Of a stretch of DNA of 64,000 nt, positions 1 to 8,809 are shown piece by piece. Each line of letters begins with the position of its first letter. Position 1 is the stretch's first letter. Source of the stretch: Trichormus sp. M33_DOE_039 (GTDB lineage Bacteria; Cyanobacteriota; Cyanobacteriia; Cyanobacteriales; Nostocaceae); contig DVDT01000076.1 in assembly GCA_015296085.1 (NCBI GenBank), positions 1 through 64,000 of the forward strand. The letters run 5' to 3'. The notes under the pieces were generated by a model. That model did not search any database and was not told where the DNA came from. It saw only the letters and a list, made by a program, of their open reading frames with translations. The position numbers and the translations under genes are program-made.

Positions 1-289
1 TCGTTTTAGTTCGGAAATGCAACCTATATGCAGGTATTTAAATGCTTCAAAACTTCTAACATCTGAAAACAGCTTTTTATACCACTGGCAATATTCGTCC
101 ACGAATTTGATTGTTTTCATGGGTGAACGAGGCTCTACCATTCTCTGTGCTTATGTTCTACGTTTTTTACGTTCTTATACTACCGCGAAAGTGACAAAAC
201 AGGGTTAGTCATTAGTTATTTTTTTCCCAGTTCTCTATCTCAAAAGTTCTGAATTTTGAATTGATTTGTTCTCCATCACACAAAAAACT
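1..289. other. Left-edge non-coding stretch
   Basis: No recognisable gene. A 63-codon open frame at 17-208 has no family resemblance. In particular, the C-terminus of a DevC permease, which would be expected just upstream of a devA gene, is not visible in any frame. Confidence 0.5.
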
Positions 290-1042
290 ATGCTGCAAGA
301 ATATACACCAGTAGTCGCTGATTCCTCACTCTCTATTTCAGAACCCGTGATTGCTGTAGAGAATCTAAATCACTACTTTGGGTCAAATGGACTGCGGAAA
401 CAAGTATTGTTTGACATTAATTTAGAGATTCAAGCTGGAGAAATTGTCATTATGACAGGCCCTTCTGGATCAGGGAAAACTACTCTTTTAACCCTCATGG
501 GTGGTTTGCGTTCAGCTCAAGAAGGGAGTATGAAAATTTTAGGTCAAGAAATCTGCGGTGCGAGTAAACAACAGCTAACTAAATTACGCCGCCAGATTGG
601 GTATATTTTCCAGGCGCACAACTTGATGACATTTTTAACAGCAAAAGAAAACGTGCGAATGTCTTTGGAACTGCACGATGAATATTTAAATGATGATCCC
701 AATGCTAAAGCGATCGCCATGTTAGAAACTGTTGGCTTAGGAGAGCGTGTAAATTACTACCCTGAAAATCTCTCTGGGGGACAAAAACAACGAGTTGCGA
801 TCGCTCGTGCTTTAGTTAGTCATCCTAAGATTGTGTTAGCAGATGAACCGACAGCCGCACTTGATAAAAAATCTGGACGTGATGTTGTAGAACTAATGCA
901 GAAACTAGCCAAAGAACAAGGTTGTACAATTTTGCTGGTGACTCATGACAATCGCATCTTAGATATTGCTGACCGCATTATATATATGGAAGATGGTCAA
1001 CTCAAAAATGATAATGTTGATATTGCTGCCAAAATGCACTAA
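290..1042 (+). CDS. DevA-type ABC transporter ATPase, unpaired
   Basis: Predicted 250-residue cytoplasmic ATPase of the DevA/MacB/LolD type, which powers export of glycolipids or other envelope material with a DevC permease and DevB adaptor. Visible motifs are Walker A GPSGSGKTT, Q-loop IFQAHN, signature LSGGQKQR, Walker B VLADEPTAALD and H-loop VTHD. ATG at 290 is chosen; a TTG at 266 would add eight residues. It closely resembles the second DevA at 18734-19438 but has a longer N-terminus. No devB or devC lies upstream in the window, so it is an orphan, or its partners are outside the left edge. The family call is firm; the substrate is unknown. Confidence 0.88.
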   Translation: MLQEYTPVVADSSLSISEPVIAVENLNHYFGSNGLRKQVLFDINLEIQAGEIVIMTGPSGSGKTTLLTLMGGLRSAQEGSMKILGQEICGASKQQLTKLRRQIGYIFQAHNLMTFLTAKENVRMSLELHDEYLNDDPNAKAIAMLETVGLGERVNYYPENLSGGQKQRVAIARALVSHPKIVLADEPTAALDKKSGRDVVELMQKLAKEQGCTILLVTHDNRILDIADRIIYMEDGQLKNDNVDIAAKMH

Positions 1043-1064
1043 ATTACCAGGAGAATAGCACTTA

Positions 1065-1089
1065 ACAGGGAACGGAGAAGATTCCCTGT
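1065..1089 (+). repeat. Hairpin after the devA-like gene
   Basis: Inverted repeat ACAGGGAA/TTCCCTGT with a 9-base loop, 22 bases after the stop codon. It is not followed by a T-run, so it is a weak terminator candidate at best. Confidence 0.35.
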
Positions 1090-1122
1090 AGCCATCTACA
1101 ATCAATATTAACGCCAACCTCA

Positions 1123-1869
1123 TTAATCTTGATGAAAGCTGCCCCTAAATCGGTTATTTAACTCTACTAATAACCATTTATCAAACAAATGATTGAGAAT
1201 TTCTTGATATTTTTCAGTTGTTAACTCGGCAGGGATAAATTCTTCTACCATGAGCAGATGATAACCTTGCTCAGTTTTCAAGGGGCCGATTAACTGTTGA
1301 GGTTGGTATTTGAATACAACATTAGCTATATCTCTTGGGAGATTAAAGCGGTAAACTTTACCCTCATAACCGCACTTATATCTGTGTGAAATATCTATAT
1401 TATAAAAATGAGCCGCCTCGTAAAAACTAATTTCACTATCTTCGATTTGATAATAAATTTCTTGCGCAAGTTTTTCAGAATCTACAATAATTTGATATAG
1501 AATAACTTGCTCAAAATCTAGTTTATTTTTGTTAAAAAAATCTTCTACTTCTGCCGCAAATAATACATTAGCTAATTTTTGAGACAACAGGCGATCGCGT
1601 ATTCCCATTTCCCAGTCATCTGTCGTCACTAATTCATTTTGCAACCATGCTATTGTATCGGTTGCTTTCTCCAAATGCTTGTCACGACGCTGGCGGTCAG
1701 CCTCAGCTTCAATTTCTGCGGACGTTATCATAATCCCCCGTTCCTCAGCAACTTGCCAAATCACTTTGTTAAATAAAACTTTTTGATAAACTTCCTTAAA
1801 ATTCATTTCTTTTTTCAGTAAGTTCACCACTTGTTCTGGTGTAATCAATTCTGGATTTGCTGCGCTCAT
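1123..1869 (-). CDS. PpiC/SurA-type peptidylprolyl isomerase
   Basis: 248-residue protein with a SurA-like helical N-terminal region (about residues 1-110) and a parvulin-type region (about 110-240). The parvulin ending is recognisable in IGPLKTEQGYHLLMVEEF. No signal peptide is visible, so it is probably cytosolic. In cyanobacteria such proteins often accompany C39-peptidase ABC exporters and HlyD adaptors. A C39-ABC transporter is present here at 12481 but not adjacent. The gene converges on the devA-like gene. The parvulin core is divergent, so catalytic activity is less certain than the family. Confidence 0.75.
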   Translation of the reverse strand: MSAANPELITPEQVVNLLKKEMNFKEVYQKVLFNKVIWQVAEERGIMITSAEIEAEADRQRRDKHLEKATDTIAWLQNELVTTDDWEMGIRDRLLSQKLANVLFAAEVEDFFNKNKLDFEQVILYQIIVDSEKLAQEIYYQIEDSEISFYEAAHFYNIDISHRYKCGYEGKVYRFNLPRDIANVVFKYQPQQLIGPLKTEQGYHLLMVEEFIPAELTTEKYQEILNHLFDKWLLVELNNRFRGSFHQD

Positions 1870-2209
1870 CTCTTCATCATTCTAGAAAGCTCAATAATAT
1901 ACTCATTTTCCCAAAATATGCACTAAGAAAGTTAGAATGAACTCAACTATGGACATTCTTTAAATCAAAGATTAGGTAGACGTAAAAAGCCTTACATCCC
2001 TTAAGATTATGGTTATGTTATCCCATTTTATAAATATCCTGATATACAAAGATTTTTCTGGGAATTTAGCGTTCTCAACTCTTACCAACATATTTGTATT
2101 CTGAACTAAAGCCAGAGTTATGATAACTATGAATGATCTAGTAGCATCATCCATTGTCTTTCTCTTTAGTGTGCTTTCAGAGTGCTGTCTGGTTAGACAC
2201 TTTAACGAA
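1870..2209. other. AT-rich intergenic region
   Basis: No convincing gene. The open frame at 1972-2154 on the minus strand has no family resemblance. The last part (about 2194-2209) is the sequence immediately outside the TnpB element and would be the guide of its omega RNA. Confidence 0.4.
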
Positions 2210-2290
2210 TTGACACTCCCCGAAATTCTATTTCGAGGATTCTTGGTTCACTGAGTCAACTTACCTGAACCTGTCACCAGATCGAGGCAG
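2210..2290 (-). ncRNA. Putative TnpB omega RNA scaffold (reRNA)
   Basis: The minus-strand sequence covering the 3' end of tnpB and its right end finishes with a 9-bp hairpin (2218-2238) and GGGGAGTGTCAA. This is how the scaffold of TnpB guide RNAs ends in this group. The flanking bases below 2210 would then be the guide. The 5' limit is approximate. Inferred from family knowledge and position. Confidence 0.5.
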
Positions 2291-3435
2291 AGGTCATTCT
2301 CTCCCCAAGCGTTAGTTCCGACGTGTCCCGCCGTACTTAATCCTTTAGCTAAAATATTCAGTGCTGCATTTACATCTCTGTCTAAAACAGTTCCGCAGTA
2401 GGTGCATTCATGAGTTCTGGTTGACAAAGTTTTGACAACAGTTTCCCCACAATTAGAACAGTTTTGACTTGTCCAATGTGGTGCTACTGCAATAGTTATT
2501 TTGCCGTATACCTTGCCAAAATATTCAAGCCAACACCGGAATTGATACCACGACCCATCACTAATACTTTTGGCTAACTTGTGATTTTTAACCATATTCC
2601 GCACTTGCAAGTCTTCATAGACAACCACATCGCTAGACTGGATTACGCACCTTGCCAACTTCAAAGCAAAGTCTTTACGCTGTCTACTCACTTTCAAGTG
2701 CTTTCTTGCTAGTTTATTCCTAGCTTTTTTATAGTTATTGGATTGGGGTTTACCTTTCCTAAATTTTTTAGAAACCCGTTTTTGTAGGTGTTTTAATGCC
2801 TTCTCAGATTTCCTCAAGAATCTAGGGTTTTCTACCTTATCTCCATTGGAATCAGTGTAGAAGTGGTTTAAGCCAACATCTAAACCAATAACTTTTTTGC
2901 TTGGTTCTACTTTAATTTCTCGGTCAACAGCAATACAAAATTGAGCGTAGTAACCATCTGCGCGTTTTACTAATCGGACACGCTTAATGTCCTTAATTTG
3001 ATAAAAATGCAGGTCATAAGTTCCTACTAATTTCATTCTCCCCATCTCAAAACCGTCAGTCAGGGTGAGATATTTTCTATCTTCTGACAACTTCCATCCT
3101 GTGGTTTTGTACTCCACTGAATGACCACGTTTTTTGAAATTCGGAAACCCTTTTTTATCTGGAACTTTTTTCTTGCAGTTGCTATAAAACCGAGAAATTG
3201 CCGCCCAAGCCCTATCTGCTGATGCTTGTCTTGCCATTGAGTTGAGCTTATTTGCCCACTCAAAGTTAGCTGCTAGCACCTTGCAGTATGCGCTGAGTCC
3301 ATATTTATCAACCTTTTGGTTATCCATCCAGTAACGAACACAAGAATTGCGGATAAACAAAGCAGTTCTGATTGCTTCATCAATCAGAGTGAACTGCTGT
3401 TGCTTACCCTTTAGCTTGAACTCGTATACTAGCAA
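2248..3435 (-). CDS. tnpB: TnpB RNA-guided nuclease (IS605/IS1341 family)
   Basis: 395 residues, full length for the family. The N-terminal helix-turn-helix/WED-type region is followed by a split RuvC domain with all three acidic motifs: IGLDVGLNHF (Asp), VVYEDLQVRN (Glu) and DRDVNAALN (Asp). A zinc finger (CSNC...CTYC) sits between the last two. The start is TTG at 3435, giving the usual MLVYEFK opening. TnpB is a cytoplasmic RNA-guided DNA endonuclease that helps retain its element at the donor site. All catalytic residues are present, so it may be active. It lies 0.26 kb downstream of tRNA-Cys on the same strand. Confidence 0.92.
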   Translation of the reverse strand: MLVYEFKLKGKQQQFTLIDEAIRTALFIRNSCVRYWMDNQKVDKYGLSAYCKVLAANFEWANKLNSMARQASADRAWAAISRFYSNCKKKVPDKKGFPNFKKRGHSVEYKTTGWKLSEDRKYLTLTDGFEMGRMKLVGTYDLHFYQIKDIKRVRLVKRADGYYAQFCIAVDREIKVEPSKKVIGLDVGLNHFYTDSNGDKVENPRFLRKSEKALKHLQKRVSKKFRKGKPQSNNYKKARNKLARKHLKVSRQRKDFALKLARCVIQSSDVVVYEDLQVRNMVKNHKLAKSISDGSWYQFRCWLEYFGKVYGKITIAVAPHWTSQNCSNCGETVVKTLSTRTHECTYCGTVLDRDVNAALNILAKGLSTAGHVGTNAWGENDLCLDLVTGSGKLTQ

Positions 3436-3548
3436 TTGATAAACTCTTACGCTGTAATATCAGCATAACTTATCTTGGAGAATTAAATATGAACACGCTA
3501 AGACCGAATAAATTCGCTTATTCGCTTATCTCCCCCAGCCATTAGGAC

Positions 3549-3586
3549 GTACAAGGCATAAAACTTATTGATTTTGTGCCTTGTAC
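3549..3586. repeat. Long hairpin upstream of tnpB
   Basis: GTACAAGGCATAAAA (3549-3563) pairs with TTTTGTGCCTTGTAC (3572-3586) over 15 positions with one wobble. Outer arms CCCCC (3532) and GGGGG (3589) extend it. It is either part of the element's left end or a terminator for the tRNA-Cys transcript. Confidence 0.55.
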
Positions 3587-3696
3587 TTGGGGGCTTTACA
3601 CGTCACGACTCGTAAACTTAACTTGTACGAGCAACTATTGACTATCTTTTGAATATTTGCTCCGGATAAACTTACCCCAATTTACCCTGAAATAAA

Positions 3697-3767
<71 letters not shown>

Positions 3768-4189
3768 GTACTCACAATTATCTATATTATCAGATTGTTA
3801 GGTAAATTGACATCCCTTACTAGAAAAATTTTCCATAATTTGTTCGTCAGGAAGCATTCGACGAAGCTCTGGTGAGTTGACCACAAGCCGCCAACACCTC
3901 TGTAATCCTTGCCTGAACCCCTTGTTTATACTTCTGCCAATAAGTGTCGTAAGATACAAAAAGCTGAAAATTTCTATCTTAGGATAGACCAAAAATCAAA
4001 AAATAGACTTAAAAAAGATAATTTATACAAAAAAATGACTTTTTTTGCTTATTCTTGCTCAAAAAAGAAAAAGTGTATTTTTGGCCGATTAACCTGACAA
4101 TCAAAAGCAAATAATGTTATTTATGCTCTTAAATATATATTGACGAACAAGCTAATTTTTTTACTTTCTTGAAAAAGGTTATTTTCCCC
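3768..4189. other. AT-rich intergenic region
   Basis: No gene recognised between tRNA-Cys and the metallophosphoesterase. Short open frames at 3798-3992 and 3909-4097 overlap on opposite strands and look like noise. Confidence 0.4.
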
Positions 4190-4196
4190 AAAGGAG
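4190..4196 (+). promoter_or_regulatory. Ribosome binding site supporting an ATT start
   Basis: AAAGGAG sits 9 bases before ATT at 4206, in the frame of the metallophosphoesterase. No ATG, GTG or TTG is found at this place in that frame. Confidence 0.5.
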
Positions 4197-4205
4197 AATC
4201 AAAAT

Positions 4206-5030
4206 ATTAATACTCACAAATCCCTAAACGTCAAAAAGAGTCAAGCTTCTCCTATATCAGTTGCTCAAGTAACGGATATACACCTGCTGGCAGTAGAAAG
4301 CCAACAACTACAAGGGATACACACTACAAATTCTTTCCAAGCAGTAATCGAACGGTTGCAAGAGATGAGAGAGGAACTTGATTTAATATTACTGACGGGA
4401 GATTTGTCTGAGGATGGTACACTCCAATCTTATGAGAATCTGCAATATCAGCTAAACATACTGAAAATACCAACTTATTGGCTACCAGGCAATCATGACT
4501 GTGCGATCGCAATGGATAAAGTTCTCAATCAAGGAATGCTTTCCCGACGCAAGTCTTTTCAACGGGGGGGTTGGAATTTTATCTTACTGGATTCTTGTTT
4601 ACCTGATCATTGGCATGGTTATCTGTCATCTATAACTTTAGAATGGCTAGACTCGGAATTACAAATCCTTGGCAACTGCCCCACTTTGGTAGCCTTACAT
4701 CATCCACCTTTTCCCGTCAATTCGGCTTGGTTAGATGCTAGTAGCCTACAAAACCCTGAAGAATTATTTGCCGTTTTAGATCGCTATCCCCAAGTTAAGT
4801 TAGTCCTATTTGGCCATATTCACCAAGAATTTCAGCACCAGCGTCATCAAGTTGACTATTTAGGTAGTCCCTCAACGTGTTTTCAGTTTCATTCCGAAAG
4901 TCCTACTTTTGCCATTAATCAAGATTGTCCCGGATTTCGCTTATTGAAACTCTACCCTGATGGTAGATGGGAAACTAGGGTAGAGCGAGTTGCTTATCCT
5001 TATCCACTCAAATCAGCAGCAACAATTTGA
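4206..5030 (+). CDS. Metallophosphoesterase, CpdA/Icc-like, with probable ATT start
   Basis: Calcineurin-like phosphoesterase resembling cyclic-AMP phosphodiesterase CpdA. Metal-binding motifs in order are VTDIHL, LTGDLSEDG, LPGNHD, ALHHPP and FGHIHQ. The first motif (VTDIHL) lies upstream of the first usable TTG at 4356, so a start at 4356 would delete an essential metal ligand. The frame is open from 4173. AAAGGAG followed nine bases later by ATT at 4206 gives a 274-residue product of normal family length. Either AUU is the true start, or a former ATG has mutated. It may hydrolyse cyclic or other phosphodiesters in the cytoplasm; the substrate is not certain. Confidence 0.8.
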   Translation: MNTHKSLNVKKSQASPISVAQVTDIHLLAVESQQLQGIHTTNSFQAVIERLQEMREELDLILLTGDLSEDGTLQSYENLQYQLNILKIPTYWLPGNHDCAIAMDKVLNQGMLSRRKSFQRGGWNFILLDSCLPDHWHGYLSSITLEWLDSELQILGNCPTLVALHHPPFPVNSAWLDASSLQNPEELFAVLDRYPQVKLVLFGHIHQEFQHQRHQVDYLGSPSTCFQFHSESPTFAINQDCPGFRLLKLYPDGRWETRVERVAYPYPLKSAATI

Positions 5031-5060
5031 GTGTTAGTCATCATTCCCATTCCCCATGCT

Positions 5061-5657
5061 TTACGAATTTAATACAACTTCATCGGCGAAACTCTGACAA
5101 CGGGCGAAGTTGAATGGCCCAGCGACAGAACCCCAAACAAGTTCATCTGTCTCTAAATCCCGCCCTCTATCAAGACTGAGAAATATTTCATCGTTTACCT
5201 CAAATTCGTTATCTAAATAGGTTTTTTGGTCTTTGCGAACAACAATACAGCCTTTACCTGGTTCAACTCTGCCTTTGAAGCTATGACCAGTCCACTCGAT
5301 AATCATGTCACAACCTGGCATTTTTTCTAAATCTTCAGCTGTGAGAGTTTTGAGGCGTTGTAGATCGCGGGATGCACCGTAGAAATTTTCCTCTTGCTTG
5401 ACAGTATAGTTTTCCAGGTGGATATGATCCCCAACAACCATTAACTTTAGCACCCGCAAGCGATAAGGCTGACTGAGCATAAAGTCATAAGCTTGTTCCA
5501 GAAATAATCCTACCCCTGATAATATATCCCAAGGCAAAGGACGCATACACACGCGAATATGAGCATAAAAAGGTGGATTTTCAAAAGCTTGCGCTTGATT
5601 GCTAAAGTCACCAGCCATCCAACGCGCTAAGGTGGCAATATCCTGAGAGTGAGTCAT
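5061..5657 (-). CDS. cpcT: Phycobiliprotein lyase, CpcT/CpeT family
   Basis: 198 residues, full length for the T-type chromophore lyases. These attach phycocyanobilin to Cys-153-type positions of phycocyanin or phycoerythrocyanin beta subunits. Recognisable blocks are LARWMAGDFSNQAQ near the N-terminus, PPFYAHIRVCMRPLP, the QPYRLRVLKL strand and the GCDMIIEW region, which fit the lipocalin-like barrel of the family. It is cytoplasmic and acts before phycobilisome assembly. It converges on the metallophosphoesterase with a 30-base gap. Assignment to the exact T subtype rests on recognised similarity to Anabaena CpcT. Confidence 0.9.
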   Translation of the reverse strand: MTHSQDIATLARWMAGDFSNQAQAFENPPFYAHIRVCMRPLPWDILSGVGLFLEQAYDFMLSQPYRLRVLKLMVVGDHIHLENYTVKQEENFYGASRDLQRLKTLTAEDLEKMPGCDMIIEWTGHSFKGRVEPGKGCIVVRKDQKTYLDNEFEVNDEIFLSLDRGRDLETDELVWGSVAGPFNFARCQSFADEVVLNS

Positions 5658-5822
5658 TACAGATTATCAATGGGTTGATTAAAAATATCTCCCAGTATTT
5701 TAAAGGTTATTGGTGATTGGAGTCTGGGTATTGGAGATTGGGGATAATTATCAAGGCTTGATACGTCAGATTAATTTGCAGTTAAAGTTGTTAGGCATAG
5801 ATGCCAAAATTTTAAAATAATT

Positions 5823-7073
5823 ATGCTAAAAGGCTTCAGTGCGATTATTGCAGCAGCTATACTCTGGCAATTTAGTAGTCCTTTGACGCTGGCGCAGAGT
5901 TACGATCCTCAACAGGCGGATAAATTCCCACCTAGTCCCTTAGAAATCACTACACCAGATCCACTTTTACCATCTGTACGCAATAAACAGCCTTTAAGTC
6001 TGACAGAAAAACTGAGACTTCAGGTGGCGTTGGATGAGTTAAATCAACAGGCGGAGGCGCAGCTACAAACTGGAGATAAGAAAGCTGCGTTTGAAATTTG
6101 GAATCGGGAATTGCGCTTGCGTCGCTACTTGGGTGCTGTGGCTGAGGTGCAAGCACTCTCTAGAGTGGGTGAGATTGCTTGGAATCAAAGCGATCGCCAA
6201 GAGATATACTACATTACACAAAGGTTACAAGCGATTCAAAAGCAGGCACAACCCAAGACTTCTAAAACCCAAACCACTGTGGATTTAGAACTCTGGAGTG
6301 CGTTAGGTGAAGCTTATCAGAAAGTGCGATCGCTTCAGCCTGCTATCGTAGTTTATCAGCAAGTTTTGGCAGTTGTCCGACAACAAAAAGATCCAATAGC
6401 GGAAATTGATACTCTTAAAACCTTGGGAAATTTAAATCTGATTTGGTTTAATTACCCCCAAGCCGCCGCTAGCTATGAGGAGTTGTTAAATTTAGCTACT
6501 TCTAGAGGTGAACGCCAGGATGAATTAACCTACTTACAACAGCTAGCTTATATTTATCAACAGGCGAAGCAGCCACAAAAATCAATTGATGTCTTGAGTA
6601 AGCTGAAAGAAATTTATTCCCAAGGTGATAATCAGGCACAATTGCCAACTTTGCAACTGGCGATCGCTACTAATTACGAAACTCTCGCCAAAGAAAATAC
6701 TACTTTACTACCAGAAGCCTTTAAAAACTACCAAGCAGCCTACACCACAGCTTGGCAATTACAACAGTATGCGCGTGCGGCGGAAGCTTTGCAGAAATTA
6801 ATTCCCTTATATCGTTCTCAAGGACAAGTAGATGCGGCTTTAGAAACTAGCAAAATTCTGCTAGAAACAGAAGCCAGAGGTGCTAATTATTATGGGATGA
6901 TGCAAGCCTATGATCAAATAGGACAATTGTATTTAGAAAATAAAGATTATCCACAAGCATTAGCCGCTTTTAAAGACGGGTTAGAATTAGCGCGACAACT
7001 CAAACATCAGGAGGCATACTTTACTCAGCAAGTGAAAAAAGTTTCATCTGTACCAGAGAACAAGGAAAATTAG
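5823..7073 (+). CDS. Secreted TPR-repeat protein
   Basis: 416 residues with an N-terminal signal peptide (MLKGFSAIIAAAILWQF, cleavage likely after LTLAQ). A mostly alpha-helical chain of tetratricopeptide-like repeats follows from about residue 60 to 405, seen in repeated A-x-Y patterns such as YQKVRSLQPAIVVYQQ and YPQALAAFKDGLELA. It probably acts as a periplasmic scaffold or binding protein. It is transcribed away from cpcT from its own promoter region. No enzymatic motif is seen. Confidence 0.8.
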   Translation: MLKGFSAIIAAAILWQFSSPLTLAQSYDPQQADKFPPSPLEITTPDPLLPSVRNKQPLSLTEKLRLQVALDELNQQAEAQLQTGDKKAAFEIWNRELRLRRYLGAVAEVQALSRVGEIAWNQSDRQEIYYITQRLQAIQKQAQPKTSKTQTTVDLELWSALGEAYQKVRSLQPAIVVYQQVLAVVRQQKDPIAEIDTLKTLGNLNLIWFNYPQAAASYEELLNLATSRGERQDELTYLQQLAYIYQQAKQPQKSIDVLSKLKEIYSQGDNQAQLPTLQLAIATNYETLAKENTTLLPEAFKNYQAAYTTAWQLQQYARAAEALQKLIPLYRSQGQVDAALETSKILLETEARGANYYGMMQAYDQIGQLYLENKDYPQALAAFKDGLELARQLKHQEAYFTQQVKKVSSVPENKEN

Positions 7074-7933
7074 GTTCATATAGTTGAAACTCATGACCAA
7101 ATAAAATGAAACCACAGATTTCAACAGATAATTTATCGGAGTTTGTCTGTGGTTTCAAACAACAAACCAGGATTTTTATAAAAATTGTAATTGTATAGAG
7201 CATATTTAACTGTAAGCCATGAGACAAAACTGGTTTGCACTAGTCAATAGTTTCCAAGCAGCAACAGCAACTGTTGTGTAGCAAGGCCAAGAGTATATAC
7301 TAATCAACTATTGATCTGTGGGAATTTCATTTAATTTTTGAAAAACTTCAGTTTACATTATCTTCAGATTTGCTGTTTTTCCTGTAACTTACCTTAGCAA
7401 ATACTTCTCTAAATCAAGATAGACTGTTCTTTTTCTATCAGAAATTCCCATTAATTGTTAGCAAATTCTGATAAGGAGATAGATAGAAATTGCAAGTATG
7501 TTCACATATAAAGAAATTATAAAGATATCTGGCTAAATATGTAATACTTGTTAAATTAGGAGTTATCTTTTTCAACAAAGCCGCCACACAACAAACAGGT
7601 GCAACCACAAACTTCATGAGATAACCCATCTATAACTTGATGAACTTTGCGTCTTAGATAAGCATTGTCAGAATCATCAGTGATGGGTAATTTAATCAAA
7701 ATCTATAATCTCAGCAGAGATGGTTGGTATACCATCACAAGTTTTGTTGGATTAAAAATCAGGGTGACATTAGCAACTGTAGGCGCACTACTGATTGAGA
7801 CGTGATGAATCGGCTCTCCAAATCATGAATTTTGTGTCGCTTTCAAAGATGCAATTGGTGCAATTTCTACTTTGACAACGTATTGAATTTCCTCATTACC
7901 TTTAACAAGTAAACCTATTAATCACGGTTGAAC
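7074..7933. other. Long intergenic region with an inverted repeat
   Basis: 860 bases without a convincing gene. It contains the hairpin GAAACCACAGA/TCTGTGGTTTC (7108-7118 with 7146-7156). A GAGACGTGATGAATCGGCTCTC motif near 7798-7819 resembles the palindromic repeat family found elsewhere in the window. The minus-strand open frame at 7438-7629 is not supported. Confidence 0.45.
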
Positions 7934-8737
7934 ATGAAATCAATAGCAGGTAAAACGGTTCTCTTAACAGGAGCGTCAGGCGGTATTGGTGTATTTATGG
8001 CTCGTGCTTTGGCGAAAGAGCAAGCAACCGTAATTTTAGTTTCTCGTTCTGAAGATAAACTGAATGATATATGTGCTGAAGTCAATGCTTTAGGTGGAAA
8101 AGGTATCAGTATTCCTTTTGATCTCAGTAAGTTGGACGAATTACCTAGTTTAGTTGATAAAATTCACCAAATTACTGGACACATTGATATTGTCATTAAC
8201 AATGCTGCGGTTGAAAAATATCGATGTTTTCAAGATTACACCTTAGAAGATATTCAATCGATATTGGTAACAAATTTGATCTCAGGTATGGAATTAACTC
8301 GCTTGATTCTACCTGGAATGATAGCACGCAATAGTGGTCATATTGTAAATATTGCTTCTGGTTCTGGAAAAAAAGGTGCGCCATATAACAGCATATATTC
8401 TGCAAGTAAAGCGGGATTAATTATGTGGACTGATGCTGTCAGACAAGAATTAGCTGATAGTCAAGTCAATATATCAGTAGTTTGTCCTGGTTATACTGCT
8501 GCTGGGATGTTTTTTGCCTTTGGCTTACCTGCACCGAAATTAGCGAAAGTTTCTCAACCCCAAGATGTGGCGATCGCAGTTATTAAAGCGATTAAACAAA
8601 ATCAGCCAGAAGTCATGTTAGATGGTGTTTTAACTAGACTTTTATTCTCTAATGTTCAGCTATTTCCAGAATTTGGAGATCACATTTTTCGCTGGATTGG
8701 TATTAGGGAATTAAATAAAAATCGCTCTGAACAGTAA
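7934..8737 (+). CDS. HetN-like short-chain dehydrogenase/reductase
   Basis: 267-residue SDR with the cofactor motif TGASGGIG (residues 12-19), the structural NNA motif and catalytic YSASK. The overall sequence strongly recalls HetN, the ketoacyl-reductase-like protein linked to heterocyst patterning and the glycolipid locus. Shared blocks include GKTVLLTGAS, ARALAKEQATV, YSASKAGLIMWTDA and NISVVCPGY. HetN's inhibitory RGSGR peptide (residues 132-136) is replaced here by RNSGH at the same numbered position. ATG at 7934 is chosen over TTG at 7928. It precedes the GMC oxidoreductase by 72 bases, probably as one operon. It likely reduces a keto or hydroxyacyl intermediate rather than acting as a patterning signal. 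Confidence 0.82.
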   Translation: MKSIAGKTVLLTGASGGIGVFMARALAKEQATVILVSRSEDKLNDICAEVNALGGKGISIPFDLSKLDELPSLVDKIHQITGHIDIVINNAAVEKYRCFQDYTLEDIQSILVTNLISGMELTRLILPGMIARNSGHIVNIASGSGKKGAPYNSIYSASKAGLIMWTDAVRQELADSQVNISVVCPGYTAAGMFFAFGLPAPKLAKVSQPQDVAIAVIKAIKQNQPEVMLDGVLTRLLFSNVQLFPEFGDHIFRWIGIRELNKNRSEQ

Positions 8738-8739
8738 AC

Positions 8740-8771
8740 TTATAGAGACGTGATTAATCGCGTCTTTATAA
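8740..8771. repeat. GAGACG-type palindrome
   Basis: Near-palindrome TATAGAGACG...CGTCTTTATA between the SDR and GMC genes. It belongs to a family also seen at 11544-11567 and 15652-15689. Confidence 0.65.
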
Positions 8772-8809
8772 ATTATTAATACTTCAATAATTACACAATA
8801 GATACGGAA

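Larger units (their letters stand above)
2210..3600 (-). mobile_element. IS605/IS1341-type element carrying only tnpB
   Basis: The element contains a tnpB gene and no tnpA. The right end is well defined: read on the minus strand, a hairpin (CCTCGAAAT/ATTTCGGGG) is followed by GGGGAGTGTCAA ending at about 2210, the usual end of IS605-group elements. The left end is less certain. A long hairpin at 3549-3586 bounded by CCCCC/GGGGG lies in the upstream region and may be part of it. It can only move with a TnpA supplied from elsewhere. Confidence 0.65.

Noticed and set aside
17-208. 63-codon open frame at the left edge
   Set aside because: No ribosome site, no family resemblance, and not the end of a DevC permease.
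1972-2154. 60-codon minus-strand frame
   Set aside because: AT-rich gap, no resemblance to any family, no ribosome site.
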